A stretch of 64,000 nucleotides of DNA, taken from Crithidia expoeki (lineage: Eukaryota; Euglenozoa; Kinetoplastea; Trypanosomatida; Trypanosomatidae). Position 1 is the stretch's first letter, and each line of letters starts with the position of its first letter. Both the position numbers and the translations under genes were made by a program. Below are positions 19,598 through 28,484 of this stretch, piece after piece. The DNA lies in NCBI GenBank assembly GCA_900240875.1, contig OESE01000198.1:248001-312000 (forward strand). The letters are read 5' to 3'. The notes under the pieces are model-generated. The model made no database searches. It saw only the letters and a list, made by a program, of their open reading frames with translations, and was not told the DNA's origin.

Positions 19598-20999
19598 AGT
19601 AGTGAGCATTTGATTTTCAAGTCCACAACATTCTAATTGAGGCACCGGCGCGCATGATTTGCTACTGCTACTAGGGAAAGTGAAACGTTTCTCCTTTTCT
19701 GTTGCCCTCTTCTCGTCCTTCCTTCGTTCCCTTTTCGCTACTTGCTTGAAGGCTGTAAGAGTTCATATAGGTGTAGATAGGTAAAACGGATCTCTGTGGG
19801 CTTGCCTAACGGGTGGAGTATCTTGTATATATTCTTATCTCCAAAAAAAAGAAGGAGTTTTTTTTTTCATTCTTCTCTTTTCGTTTTATACTTGGAAGTC
19901 CTTTTCCAACTGTTTGAGAACTTCTCTTTGCTTTGTTTTATTTTTCCACCTGTGGAGTCCACTGTGTGCATTAGTTGTTACTCTCTTCTGGACGTCCGTT
20001 TCTTTTCCTCTTCTCCCCCCTCTGTTGCGTACTTGTCTGTTAGCGGTGTTAGCGATTGCGCTCCGTGCAACGTTACGCTAGTACAAAAAGCGCCTCATTG
20101 TACATATCTTTACGGCGTTCATTTTGAGCCAATACTACTCATCTTCAGTTGTTCGTCGTCTGAAAGCGACGCTTCTGATTGATTTATACAGTTTGCACAT
20201 GCGACACAAAACGCCTTTTCTCTTCTTTAAAGCCACCGTCTCCACAAGATTCTCTTTTGTCCTTATTTCTCCCTTTGCTTCTTCCGGCTTTTTTTCTTTT
20301 CTTGGGGGTTTTGGATTCTTATGCCTTAGAAAAGAAATCCCTGTTCTTTTGTCTCATTTTGTGTTTAGCAGTGGTTTTTCTTGTCCCCGTCTTCCGGCAC
20401 GTTTCGCTGAGACACTCGCTCGGTAATTAACCTAAAAGCGTTGCCAAATTGCCATCCGCCACTCTTTTTACTCTCCCCCCTTTTTTCCCCTGCATTGCTG
20501 TGCGGCGTCGAAACCGAGCTGACTCTCCGGTGAGTGACTCTTTTTTTGATAAATAGGTTTCGCTTCAGTTTATTCTTCTTCGTTTCTTTTTATTGTTATT
20601 GGGTTTTCTCGAAGTAACTGCTCTGCTCAACGAAAAGCGTCCACTAGGAGGTTCACGTGGAGACGTTTTTACGACCCTTCTTCTTCTGTTGGTCTTTTCT
20701 GCTTTTTGTTTCCCTTATCCTGTTAAAGTGACTTGTGCTTTCCTCCTGCTTTCCTCTCCTTAACCCCTGCCTTTTCCTCCTTTTGCTTTTCACTTCCGCC
20801 GTGCCTCATATTTGTTGCTTTTCGGGGATTCTCTCTTTTCACATTACTTTATCCCCTTTTTGTTTTCTTGACGACGTTCCCTTTGTCTTTTAGTGTTTCA
20901 TTACTTTGTTTGTTGCGCCAGTCGGAACGCGGGGGAATTGGTAGGGCTACCGCAACCGCAACAAAAGACAGCTTCGTCAACCATTTGAAAGCTTTTCTC

Positions 21000-21072
21000 T
21001 CTACATATTCGTTTATTCATATATTACTATTATTACTATTGTTTTGAGTGTGATCTTCATCACATTGTGCAG
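21000..21072 (+). promoter_or_regulatory. Predicted trans-splice acceptor region
   Basis: A T-rich stretch at about 21000-21048 leads to AG pairs at about 21070-21072, and the ATG of the alpha-kinase gene follows at 21079. The short distance fits a short spliced leader-proximal 5' UTR. Upstream AG sites are possible. Confidence 0.45.
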
Positions 21073-21078
21073 AGTAGT

Positions 21079-24000
21079 ATGACTAAGCTGGGAAGCAGTT
21101 GTCACAGTGCCTCGTCTTCCACCACCATTAACACACGTAACGCTGTTGCCGAAGCAGCCGGAGCTCCAGCCGACGAGCTGAGCCGTGGCGGACACGCTTC
21201 GAACACCACCACCGCTGCTGCGAAGCTTTTAAAAGGATCCTCACCGCCGCAATTGCGCCAAGAGGCTGTTGCCGCCCAGCAACAGCGGCGCCGTTCCGAC
21301 ACGATGACAATGACAAACGAAAGTCACGGGACTAGCGCAGCTGCCACAACCGCCGGACCCTCGCCGTCGTTGTCGAGCAGCAGATTAGACACCGATCCAC
21401 GTAACTTCAGCGGACCAGGCGAGCGACGGCAGTCGTCGCCGCTCAGCAACACGCACACACCGCATCTGGACTGCGATGGCAGCCAACACTCGAGCATCCA
21501 CTCCAAGGACAGCGCCACGCCGCGGTGCATGCGTGGGGCGTCGTCGCTCCCGCCGCTTATCCCAAGCGCGGTGGGAACCGCGAAGGATGCCTTGCTGATG
21601 GAGCTCCAAAGATCGCCGCATCATCCGCTTGGCTCACGCGTCAGCTCGCCATCCTTGGCGACAGGGCAGCCGGCGGTGTCGCCAGAGTACAGTGCGCGGC
21701 GGCAGCAACGCTCGTCGACGGGCAGCGCGCGCGACATGGTGACCCATGCAGCAGCTGGGGTGGACACTTCCGTCGGGTCCTTTACCCTTTCGCCGTCGCG
21801 CAGCACGCGCGATATCTCCGCAACGGGGCTCCGCGGCCCGATACCGGAGAACGCGCTGTTTGCCGCAGCGTCGCAGTCGCCCGGATCGCAGAGTCGCAGT
21901 TCGCGTCCCACGTCGACACCGACGGGCCCGGAGCAGCCGTCGAGCGGGGCTGCTGTGTCGAACTCCCCACGTGTCGCTGACGTGGTTCCCGGGGCCAGCA
22001 CGGAGGCGGTGCCCCTACCGCAGCTGACACGTTCCCTCCTGTCGCTCTCCTCAAGCTCGCATGGACGCCGGTTGACGGGGGTGATGATGGAGGCGGGCAT
22101 TCACGCAGCCACTGCGGCACACGCTGCCTCTGCCTCCGCTGCTGGTACTGCTGTTGTGCCGTCGCGGACCTCGTCGATGAATTCGATGCGCCGCGACGAC
22201 GAGGGTCCGCACCAGGCGTTGCACGCTCCTGCGGTGATGGAGCTTACGGCAGCCGTGTCGCAGCCCCTGCCGTCAGCCCCGCCCTCGGCCGCCGCGTTTG
22301 CGCCGTCGCCGATGCCTCTGCCGTTGAATTACAACAGCGTTGCGAACGGGCTTCGCACCCTCGCCCCACACAGTGTAAGTTCCGTCCCGGACGACTTCGG
22401 CACAGACGGCACCGTCGCCGGCCGTCAGACGACCAGCCGCTTCACCGACGAGGAGTGCGAGACGACAGCGAACCAGCAGGCCTCGCCGGTCTGTCTAGCC
22501 GAGACGGAGGAGGTGACCTTTTCCACGGTGCCGGCGATCACGACGGGGGTGAGCGTGCATGCGATACTGCCTTTCTCCACCACTGCTGGTGGTGCTGGTT
22601 TTAATGCGACAACACTGACGACAGCCGGGCTTGGCACCTCGCACACTTCGCTGCCGGCGCCGGAAGTGCGTGCTATGGTCTCGGCCACCGGTAGCGCCGT
22701 CGCATCTGACGTCCTTGCTACGCCTGGGGAGAGCAGTGCCGCTATGCACGAGGTCGCAGACGCCGCCCGACCCGGTTCAGGCAGCATCATGAAGAATAAC
22801 AGTGGAGAGCAGGAGCACACGGCTGCGCGCGGGGCCACGGAGGCCCGGCGGCCCAGCGACTCGGTAACGGAAGCGGCTGATCCCAGAGCGGCGAAGCGGC
22901 GCCTCAAGAAGGCGAAGAAGGCGAAGCACCTGTCGTCGAAAGACGCCGCGGGGAGCGACAAGAAGGACGATAACGACCGCCATCACCACCACAACCACTC
23001 AGGTGTTGTCGCTGCAGGCCATCGGTCAGACAGCGAGATCCAGCTCAAGCGGCAGCGGAAGAAACAGGAGAAACAGGAGAAGTTGAAAGGCATGTCGACC
23101 GAGGAGCGGCGGCGCTACAAGGCTGACCACCAACGCCGCCGTGCCGCAAAGAAGGCGCAGCGCGGCTCCAACGGAGCCTCGCCGACGTTGGGAGCAAGGG
23201 ACACAGGCATGGCAGCAGCGGTGCAGCCAGGTAACGACGATGTCCACCCCGTGCTGTCCTCATCGTCACCGATTCCATCCTCCCCGATTCCATCGGACCC
23301 GCCCGAAGCGTCGCCGAGTGCAGCAGCAGCAACAACAAACGCCACTACTGAAGCTCACCTGACTGCGGACCGTCACAGTGACGACACCGTTCTGGATCCT
23401 CTCGGAGCCACCCAGCCACCCATCAGCACCACACCAGAATCGCCGTTCTTAAAGAACGACGCGAGTAACAACGTGAGTAGCAACAACGCGGACGACCTCC
23501 ACGGTATCGATCCATTTTCCACCGCGAGGATCGCCCTGGCGATAACGCAGTCGACTCCCCACTTGGCAAGCACCGTTCGTCCGGGTGGCAACGTCCTCGC
23601 TGGCGGCGCAACGCTGCTGCACGCCCTGAACCAGATGCGACGCTGCACGAGTGCGAAAGAGCCGTTGACGCCAGTGGCGATGCTCTCGGCGGCACCGCCT
23701 CACGGTGCGGACCGCCCCCCACACAGCTTCCGCCGGCGCTTCTTGAGCGAGGCGGCACCAACACCGACGTCGCAGTACCCCACGAACGGCTTCTTGTGTC
23801 TCCCTACAAATGAGAACACCGCTAGCCAGCAGCAAGGACAGCAGCAACACGAGGAGGCGGGGCTGGCGGACAGTCTGCAAGGCGGCGAGAAGGACTTTGA
23901 CTTCAATGACAACAACAGTCTGAGCGGAGGGGAGCAGCGGGCGCTGTACAACAGAGAGAACACCGAAGGGTCTGTGGAGGAAAGCGTTGTGACGTCCGCC

Positions 24001-26793
24001 ACTGCTGCTCCGTTCATTGCCCCGCACCCGCCTCCCACCGCCGCTGGATCTGGCGTGGCTGCTATTTGTGAGTTAAAGCATCAACAACAGCGGCAGCAGC
24101 AACTTGCCTCACCCATTTCTACCCACATCGGCGTCGACAACGCGACCGAGGTACATCACCACGACGATGACAAGCAGAATGAGCACATGAGTGATGCTCC
24201 CGTCTTGGGAGACACTGCTGTTGAGGCAGCGAGTCCGTCGAAGGAGCAGGCGATTGTCCTGGTGTCCGTCGCGCCTAGCGTGTCTTTCCACGCGGAGCCG
24301 CCCGCCGACTCGCTCCGTGGCAACGAAGGCCGCCAGGCTGTCCTAGAGGAGGCGAGTCACTCCATTGATTCGGCCAAGAGTAAAGACGGCAGTGCAAATG
24401 AACGCCACACCGCTGGGCAAGAGAACCGAGTACAGCAGCAGCGCAGTGGCGTGAAAAATGCCGCCTCGCAGTCGTCGCTGTCGTACTATACCTCATACAG
24501 CCGCTCCCAAGATGACGGTAGCAGCAGCGATGGCCGCAGTGCTCACCGTCCACGCGATCACCAGCAACAACGTCAGCGTCTACATCAATACTGCGGACGC
24601 CGCAGCGAGGCAAATGCGTGTGTGAGCAACACCGCAGCCATCGCTGGCAACGGCAAACTGCAGCAGAATGCGCAGCGCCGCCGTCCTTCGCTGGCCTCCT
24701 CGTGTTCTTCTTTTCGCAACCGCAGTGGCGACAATGACAGTGACATCGCAGGCAGCTCGTCTTACAGCTACAGCTATACGAGCAGCACGGGTAGCAGCAG
24801 CAGCAGCAGCACCGGCAGCATCATGGCGGAGGTGCTGCAGTTGAAGGAGGGCTGTACCACCGCCCCACCCACCGGCGCCTTTCAAGACCTCAAGTACCGC
24901 TACGCATGTGTACCACAGCTGCAGACGTACGCTGAGCCCGCCGTCATTCACGAGTGGAATCTGACGGAGGGCTGCTGGGGCAGCGTAGAGACGTCGGTGG
25001 TGTTGAACCCGCAGCCGTTCTCGAAGGGCAACATGCGAGCATCGTATTACATGGTCGACATGCGCCGCCTCAATTGCATGCTGGTGGCAAAGCGCTACCT
25101 CAAGTCGTCGGTGGGCGAGGACCAGTACTTTGACGACGTTTCCATGCACAGCATATCCGGGCACTGGGCACGCGTTTTCAACGCTATGCACCCACCGAAG
25201 AAGGTTCGTTTTGTTCCTGCCGCCGTGCTCGTTTTGCCGAAACGCAACCCGCCGCTGATCCTCGCGATGGAGCCGCTGCTTACGGGCAAGTTTGTGAAGT
25301 ACAACAACAACTGTGGCTACGTACGTCGCAACGCCCGTTGGACCCCGCAGGCGTTTTCTCACTTCACCTACCAAGCCAGCAACCACGAGCTGATGGTGGT
25401 GGATATTCAAGGCGTAGACGATTACTACACTGACCCGCAGATCCTCAGTCCAGACGGAGAGGGCTACGGGCGAGGTAATCTGGGCAAAAAAGGAATTCGA
25501 CGCTTCTTGGAGAGCCACAAGTGCAACGACGTTTGCCGCGCCGTCGGCCTGCCACCGCTGCGGCGCAATTCGAAGGGTGTCGTCATCGCACCGCTCATCT
25601 CGAACACGAAGAACGGCAACGGCAACTCCATGCCCGCCACGCCAGGCGCACTCGAGCGACTTGTTGCGGCGCCGTCCTTTTCGGGGTTAAAAGAGGAACG
25701 GCTGCCGCCAAAGATACACACGCTATCACAGCAGAGCTTCGCCAGCAACAACCCACACGGCAGCGGTGGGAGTCCCCTTCTGGCTAGCAGCGGGTCGTCG
25801 GCCGCGTTTACCGGCAACAACAACGGAGTACACACCCGTGTTGGAAGCGTCGTCGATGCGTCACGTCTAGGAAGTGAGGCGGTTAAACTAACCTCCCCGC
25901 CCCCGCCACGACAAAACGCTCACAGCAGCCCCAACAGCAACGCCCCTTCCCCTAGTCCAACAGCTGCTTCGAAGGGAGGGTCCAACGGGTACAACACGAA
26001 TGGCAACAACAACGTTGTTGCCGTAGTTCCAAATAACACTAATTCGTTGAGTACCATGGGCGGCAGTGGCAGCAACAAGCTGGTGAGTGCACCGCCGGCC
26101 GGTTACAGTGTCAAGTATGTTCCCCACCCTCGACACGCCGTCGTGCGGCCTCAGAGTCAGTACTTCACCTCCACAATCGCTGGCGGATTGATGGCTGTGC
26201 CTCCCAGCAGTAACGCACCCGGCTCGCTGTCCCCACAGGCGATGCAGCCACCGCCACTACTACAGCAACAGCAACAGCAACACAGCCCTGCTACACCAGG
26301 CGCGGGTGGGGTGGTACCGGCAGTCCCTCTGCTGCGTCCACCCGCGATGGGCCGTCCCGGCGTGTCGAGCGGCGGTAGCAATAACCACAACGGCAATGGC
26401 AGCACCTCAGGCTACGCGCCCCGCCCATCCAGCGCCTCAGGCAGCGATGGCTTTGTCGGCGCCAGCGCACAGAAGAGCGGGTTGCAGCGGCTGGAGCCTG
26501 CAATGCACCCGCATCCTCCCAAGTCACGGCTCTCCTCGACGGGTGGGGCGTCGATTGGGGGTACCCCGCGGCCGCCCAGTTTCAGCAGTGTAAGTGGTGG
26601 TGGCGGTGGCAACAACATTCTGAACGTATCACAGACGAGCTCGTCCATTGCTGTCATCCCGGTGGTGCAGACGACACAGGAGGTGCAGATAGTGGGTGGT
26701 CCACAAACGCGGCGGCAGTCGTTCAGCCGCCGCGCCGTCTTTTCTGCGGTTGAGGAGGCGAAGAGCAAGCCGAAGCGACACCACCGTCGCTAG
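21079..26793 (+). CDS. eEF2-kinase-type alpha-kinase with long disordered regions, 1904 aa
   Basis: The atypical alpha-kinase domain lies at about residues 1270-1495. It begins with NPQPFSKGNMRASYYMVD and the probable ATP-binding lysine in CMLVAKRYL. It continues with FTYQASNHELMVVDIQG (the metal/nucleotide-binding Asp-Ile-Gln and a zinc-ligand His), DDYYTDPQI, the Gly-rich GYGRGNLGKKGI and the zinc-ligand cysteines in SHKCNDVC. This order is that of eEF2 kinase, which phosphorylates elongation factor 2 and slows translation in other eukaryotes; the substrate here is inferred. The first 1250 residues are low-complexity, with a Lys/Arg-rich segment at about 600-700 (KKAKKAKH, EERRRYKADHQRRRAAKK). 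The last 400 residues are Ser/Asn/Pro-rich. I see no clear calmodulin-binding helix and no SEL1 repeats. The start is ATG 21079; the frame extends only four codons upstream to a GTG. Confidence 0.9.
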   Translation: MTKLGSSCHSASSSTTINTRNAVAEAAGAPADELSRGGHASNTTTAAAKLLKGSSPPQLRQEAVAAQQQRRRSDTMTMTNESHGTSAAATTAGPSPSLSSSRLDTDPRNFSGPGERRQSSPLSNTHTPHLDCDGSQHSSIHSKDSATPRCMRGASSLPPLIPSAVGTAKDALLMELQRSPHHPLGSRVSSPSLATGQPAVSPEYSARRQQRSSTGSARDMVTHAAAGVDTSVGSFTLSPSRSTRDISATGLRGPIPENALFAAASQSPGSQSRSSRPTSTPTGPEQPSSGAAVSNSPRVADVVPGASTEAVPLPQLTRSLLSLSSSSHGRRLTGVMMEAGIHAATAAHAASASAAGTAVVPSRTSSMNSMRRDDEGPHQALHAPAVMELTAAVSQPLPSAPPSAAAFAPSPMPLPLNYNSVANGLRTLAPHSVSSVPDDFGTDGTVAGRQTTSRFTDEECETTANQQASPVCLAETEEVTFSTVPAITTGVSVHAILPFSTTAGGAGFNATTLTTAGLGTSHTSLPAPEVRAMVSATGSAVASDVLATPGESSAAMHEVADAARPGSGSIMKNNSGEQEHTAARGATEARRPSDSVTEAADPRAAKRRLKKAKKAKHLSSKDAAGSDKKDDNDRHHHHNHSGVVAAGHRSDSEIQLKRQRKKQEKQEKLKGMSTEERRRYKADHQRRRAAKKAQRGSNGASPTLGARDTGMAAAVQPGNDDVHPVLSSSSPIPSSPIPSDPPEASPSAAAATTNATTEAHLTADRHSDDTVLDPLGATQPPISTTPESPFLKNDASNNVSSNNADDLHGIDPFSTARIALAITQSTPHLASTVRPGGNVLAGGATLLHALNQMRRCTSAKEPLTPVAMLSAAPPHGADRPPHSFRRRFLSEAAPTPTSQYPTNGFLCLPTNENTASQQQGQQQHEEAGLADSLQGGEKDFDFNDNNSLSGGEQRALYNRENTEGSVEESVVTSATAAPFIAPHPPPTAAGSGVAAICELKHQQQRQQQLASPISTHIGVDNATEVHHHDDDKQNEHMSDAPVLGDTAVEAASPSKEQAIVLVSVAPSVSFHAEPPADSLRGNEGRQAVLEEASHSIDSAKSKDGSANERHTAGQENRVQQQRSGVKNAASQSSLSYYTSYSRSQDDGSSSDGRSAHRPRDHQQQRQRLHQYCGRRSEANACVSNTAAIAGNGKLQQNAQRRRPSLASSCSSFRNRSGDNDSDIAGSSSYSYSYTSSTGSSSSSSTGSIMAEVLQLKEGCTTAPPTGAFQDLKYRYACVPQLQTYAEPAVIHEWNLTEGCWGSVETSVVLNPQPFSKGNMRASYYMVDMRRLNCMLVAKRYLKSSVGEDQYFDDVSMHSISGHWARVFNAMHPPKKVRFVPAAVLVLPKRNPPLILAMEPLLTGKFVKYNNNCGYVRRNARWTPQAFSHFTYQASNHELMVVDIQGVDDYYTDPQILSPDGEGYGRGNLGKKGIRRFLESHKCNDVCRAVGLPPLRRNSKGVVIAPLISNTKNGNGNSMPATPGALERLVAAPSFSGLKEERLPPKIHTLSQQSFASNNPHGSGGSPLLASSGSSAAFTGNNNGVHTRVGSVVDASRLGSEAVKLTSPPPPRQNAHSSPNSNAPSPSPTAASKGGSNGYNTNGNNNVVAVVPNNTNSLSTMGGSGSNKLVSAPPAGYSVKYVPHPRHAVVRPQSQYFTSTIAGGLMAVPPSSNAPGSLSPQAMQPPPLLQQQQQQHSPATPGAGGVVPAVPLLRPPAMGRPGVSSGGSNNHNGNGSTSGYAPRPSSASGSDGFVGASAQKSGLQRLEPAMHPHPPKSRLSSTGGASIGGTPRPPSFSSVSGGGGGNNILNVSQTSSSIAVIPVVQTTQEVQIVGGPQTRRQSFSRRAVFSAVEEAKSKPKRHHRR

Positions 26794-27276
26794 AGATAAT
26801 TAGTGGGGTGGTGAAAACCACACGGGTACATGAATTTGTAAAGTGTTGTGATGGAGGCTTACGTGTCTGTGAACCGAACCCCAGGGCTTTCTCGTTTCTT
26901 TCCTTTCTTTGAATGCTACTTTATAGTTCTTTTCTCTAACGAACTTGACACCCAATGAGCTTTCTCCTGGCGGTCTGTACGTAAGTGTGTGTTGTGTGTT
27001 AAGCGGCGCTTACGGGTGTTGTTTTCAGTTGTGCAAGTGCGTTGGGAAGTGTTTCTTTTTGGTGGCTTCATTCTCTACAGCATTGAGGATGCCTCTCCTC
27101 ACTTCTCTTTCTTTCACGTCTCGTGTGCATTTATATAACTGGATTCGGAATGATTTCTTTTCATTCGCAGCTCCATCATATTTTATTTATTTTTATTTTG
27201 TTGCTTTGGAGGATACTGCACGTGTCAGTCCTTCCGCACACTTCTTTTTGTGTTGTTTTTTACTGTTCGTTATGTC

Positions 27277-27295
27277 TGTGTGTGTGTGTGTGTGT
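27277..27295. repeat. GT dinucleotide microsatellite
   Basis: About nine GT units in the spacer between the alpha-kinase and epsin genes. Confidence 0.8.
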
Positions 27296-28370
27296 CTTGT
27301 TTCAGCACTTCAGTTTACGAGATCGTTTTCCTTTCCTCAGATGTATGTTCGATATAGGTATAACCACGGCTTCGGTTTGTACAGTAGTGTTCGCCAGGGG
27401 AGCAAGCTGCTTTGCTCTCCTTTCCTCTTTTTTTTTAAATCTCTCTTTTTGGTACTCTCCTCCCCGTTGCTTTACCTTGTTTTGGCCTTCGTATGTGCCT
27501 CTCCAAATAGTGTGTTCTCGTTTTAAATCCTTTATCCTTCGAAACAAACAAAAGAAACCTCTGGTAGTGCTGTCCTTTGTGCGGTGTACGAATTGTGGAC
27601 CGCCTGGCCACTTTACGGACCTTGACTCCGCTTTTTTTTTTGTTTGGTGTCTCCTGCCGTTTTGACTCACCTTAGTGCTCTTGCCGACACGCTTCTCTTC
27701 TGTAGCGGCTGTATCAGGTTTTACACGTTATTTTGTGGTATTGTTCCGGGAATAAAGACTGTATAAGGAAGAATACTACAGGGATATTTATATTGTCTTT
27801 GGCTCTCTGCTTGATTACGTAAGTCACAGCAAGAAAGCCTCGGAGGTTTTACTGGCCTCCTATTCCGAAACAATGGAAGTATCCCCCAAAAGCGAAAACA
27901 GTGTTGTCTGGAAAGTATGCGGCTTCTTTTTCCGCAGTCTGCCTAGCTTCACTTCGCGGAGTGAAGAGCTACTCTTTGAATTTTCAGCTCGGCCCTTTTT
28001 GAGAATAGGGAACGGGACTTTTTTGATTGCAATTGCAACAGTATCTAATGTGCGAGTGACTCCTATTTGAAATTGTACCTCCTCGTTGCTTTCTCGTTTG
28101 TGTTTCCATCCCGCTCCGTTCTTTCCATCTCTCGTGTCTTCATATGTACACCTGCACAGTTGCGTATACGCATCCACGCCGCCTCTACTTTCATTTTGTT
28201 TTGGGCTTAACGTTTCCGCTGTTCTCTTTCGAATTGCGTCAACTGCGGTGTACCTTCTCGCTTTCTCTTTTCTCTGTTGTAGCTGCTCGCCGTAAGGTCT
28301 TTCACATATATCTCTGTATCCCTCTATGCAACTCTAAATTGCTACCGTTTTCATTTTGTCGCTAGTGCTC

Positions 28371-28409
28371 GCTCCTTTTTTCTTCCCCTTTCCGGTCCGC
28401 TGTTCAAAG
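28371..28409 (+). promoter_or_regulatory. Predicted trans-splice acceptor
   Basis: A pyrimidine tract (about 28371-28396, almost only T and C) is followed by AG at 28408-28409. This lies 75 bases before the ATG of the epsin gene. Confidence 0.6.
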
Positions 28410-28484
28410 GTTGCTTGCGTGCCTTGAACATATCGAAAAAGAACCCAATCCACGAAACGAGTTAGAATCAAATAAAGGACAGAC

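Larger units (their letters stand above)
18593..21078. other. Longest spacer (2.5 kb), no supported gene
   Basis: Strongly pyrimidine-rich on the + strand, with long T and C/T runs from about 19840 to 20900. It holds the telomere-like motif at 19471-19486 and the GT repeat at 19564-19597. Frames in it are T-rich shadows. It ends in a splice-acceptor region directly before the alpha-kinase gene. Part of it is probably a long 5' untranslated region. Confidence 0.55.
26794..28484. other. Long spacer (1.7 kb), no supported gene
   Basis: T-rich DNA with a GT repeat at about 27277-27295. The longest frame (26945-27526) starts at TTG, is very rich in Phe, Leu and Cys, and runs through the microsatellite, so it is not called. 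A splice-acceptor tract lies at 28371-28409. Confidence 0.6.

Noticed and set aside
24580-25518. 312-residue minus-strand frame opposite the alpha-kinase domain
   Set aside because: Antisense shadow; the + strand carries clear kinase motifs.
26945-27526. 193-residue hydrophobic frame after the alpha-kinase gene
   Set aside because: It begins at TTG, is Phe/Leu/Cys-rich because the DNA is T-rich, and runs through a GT microsatellite.
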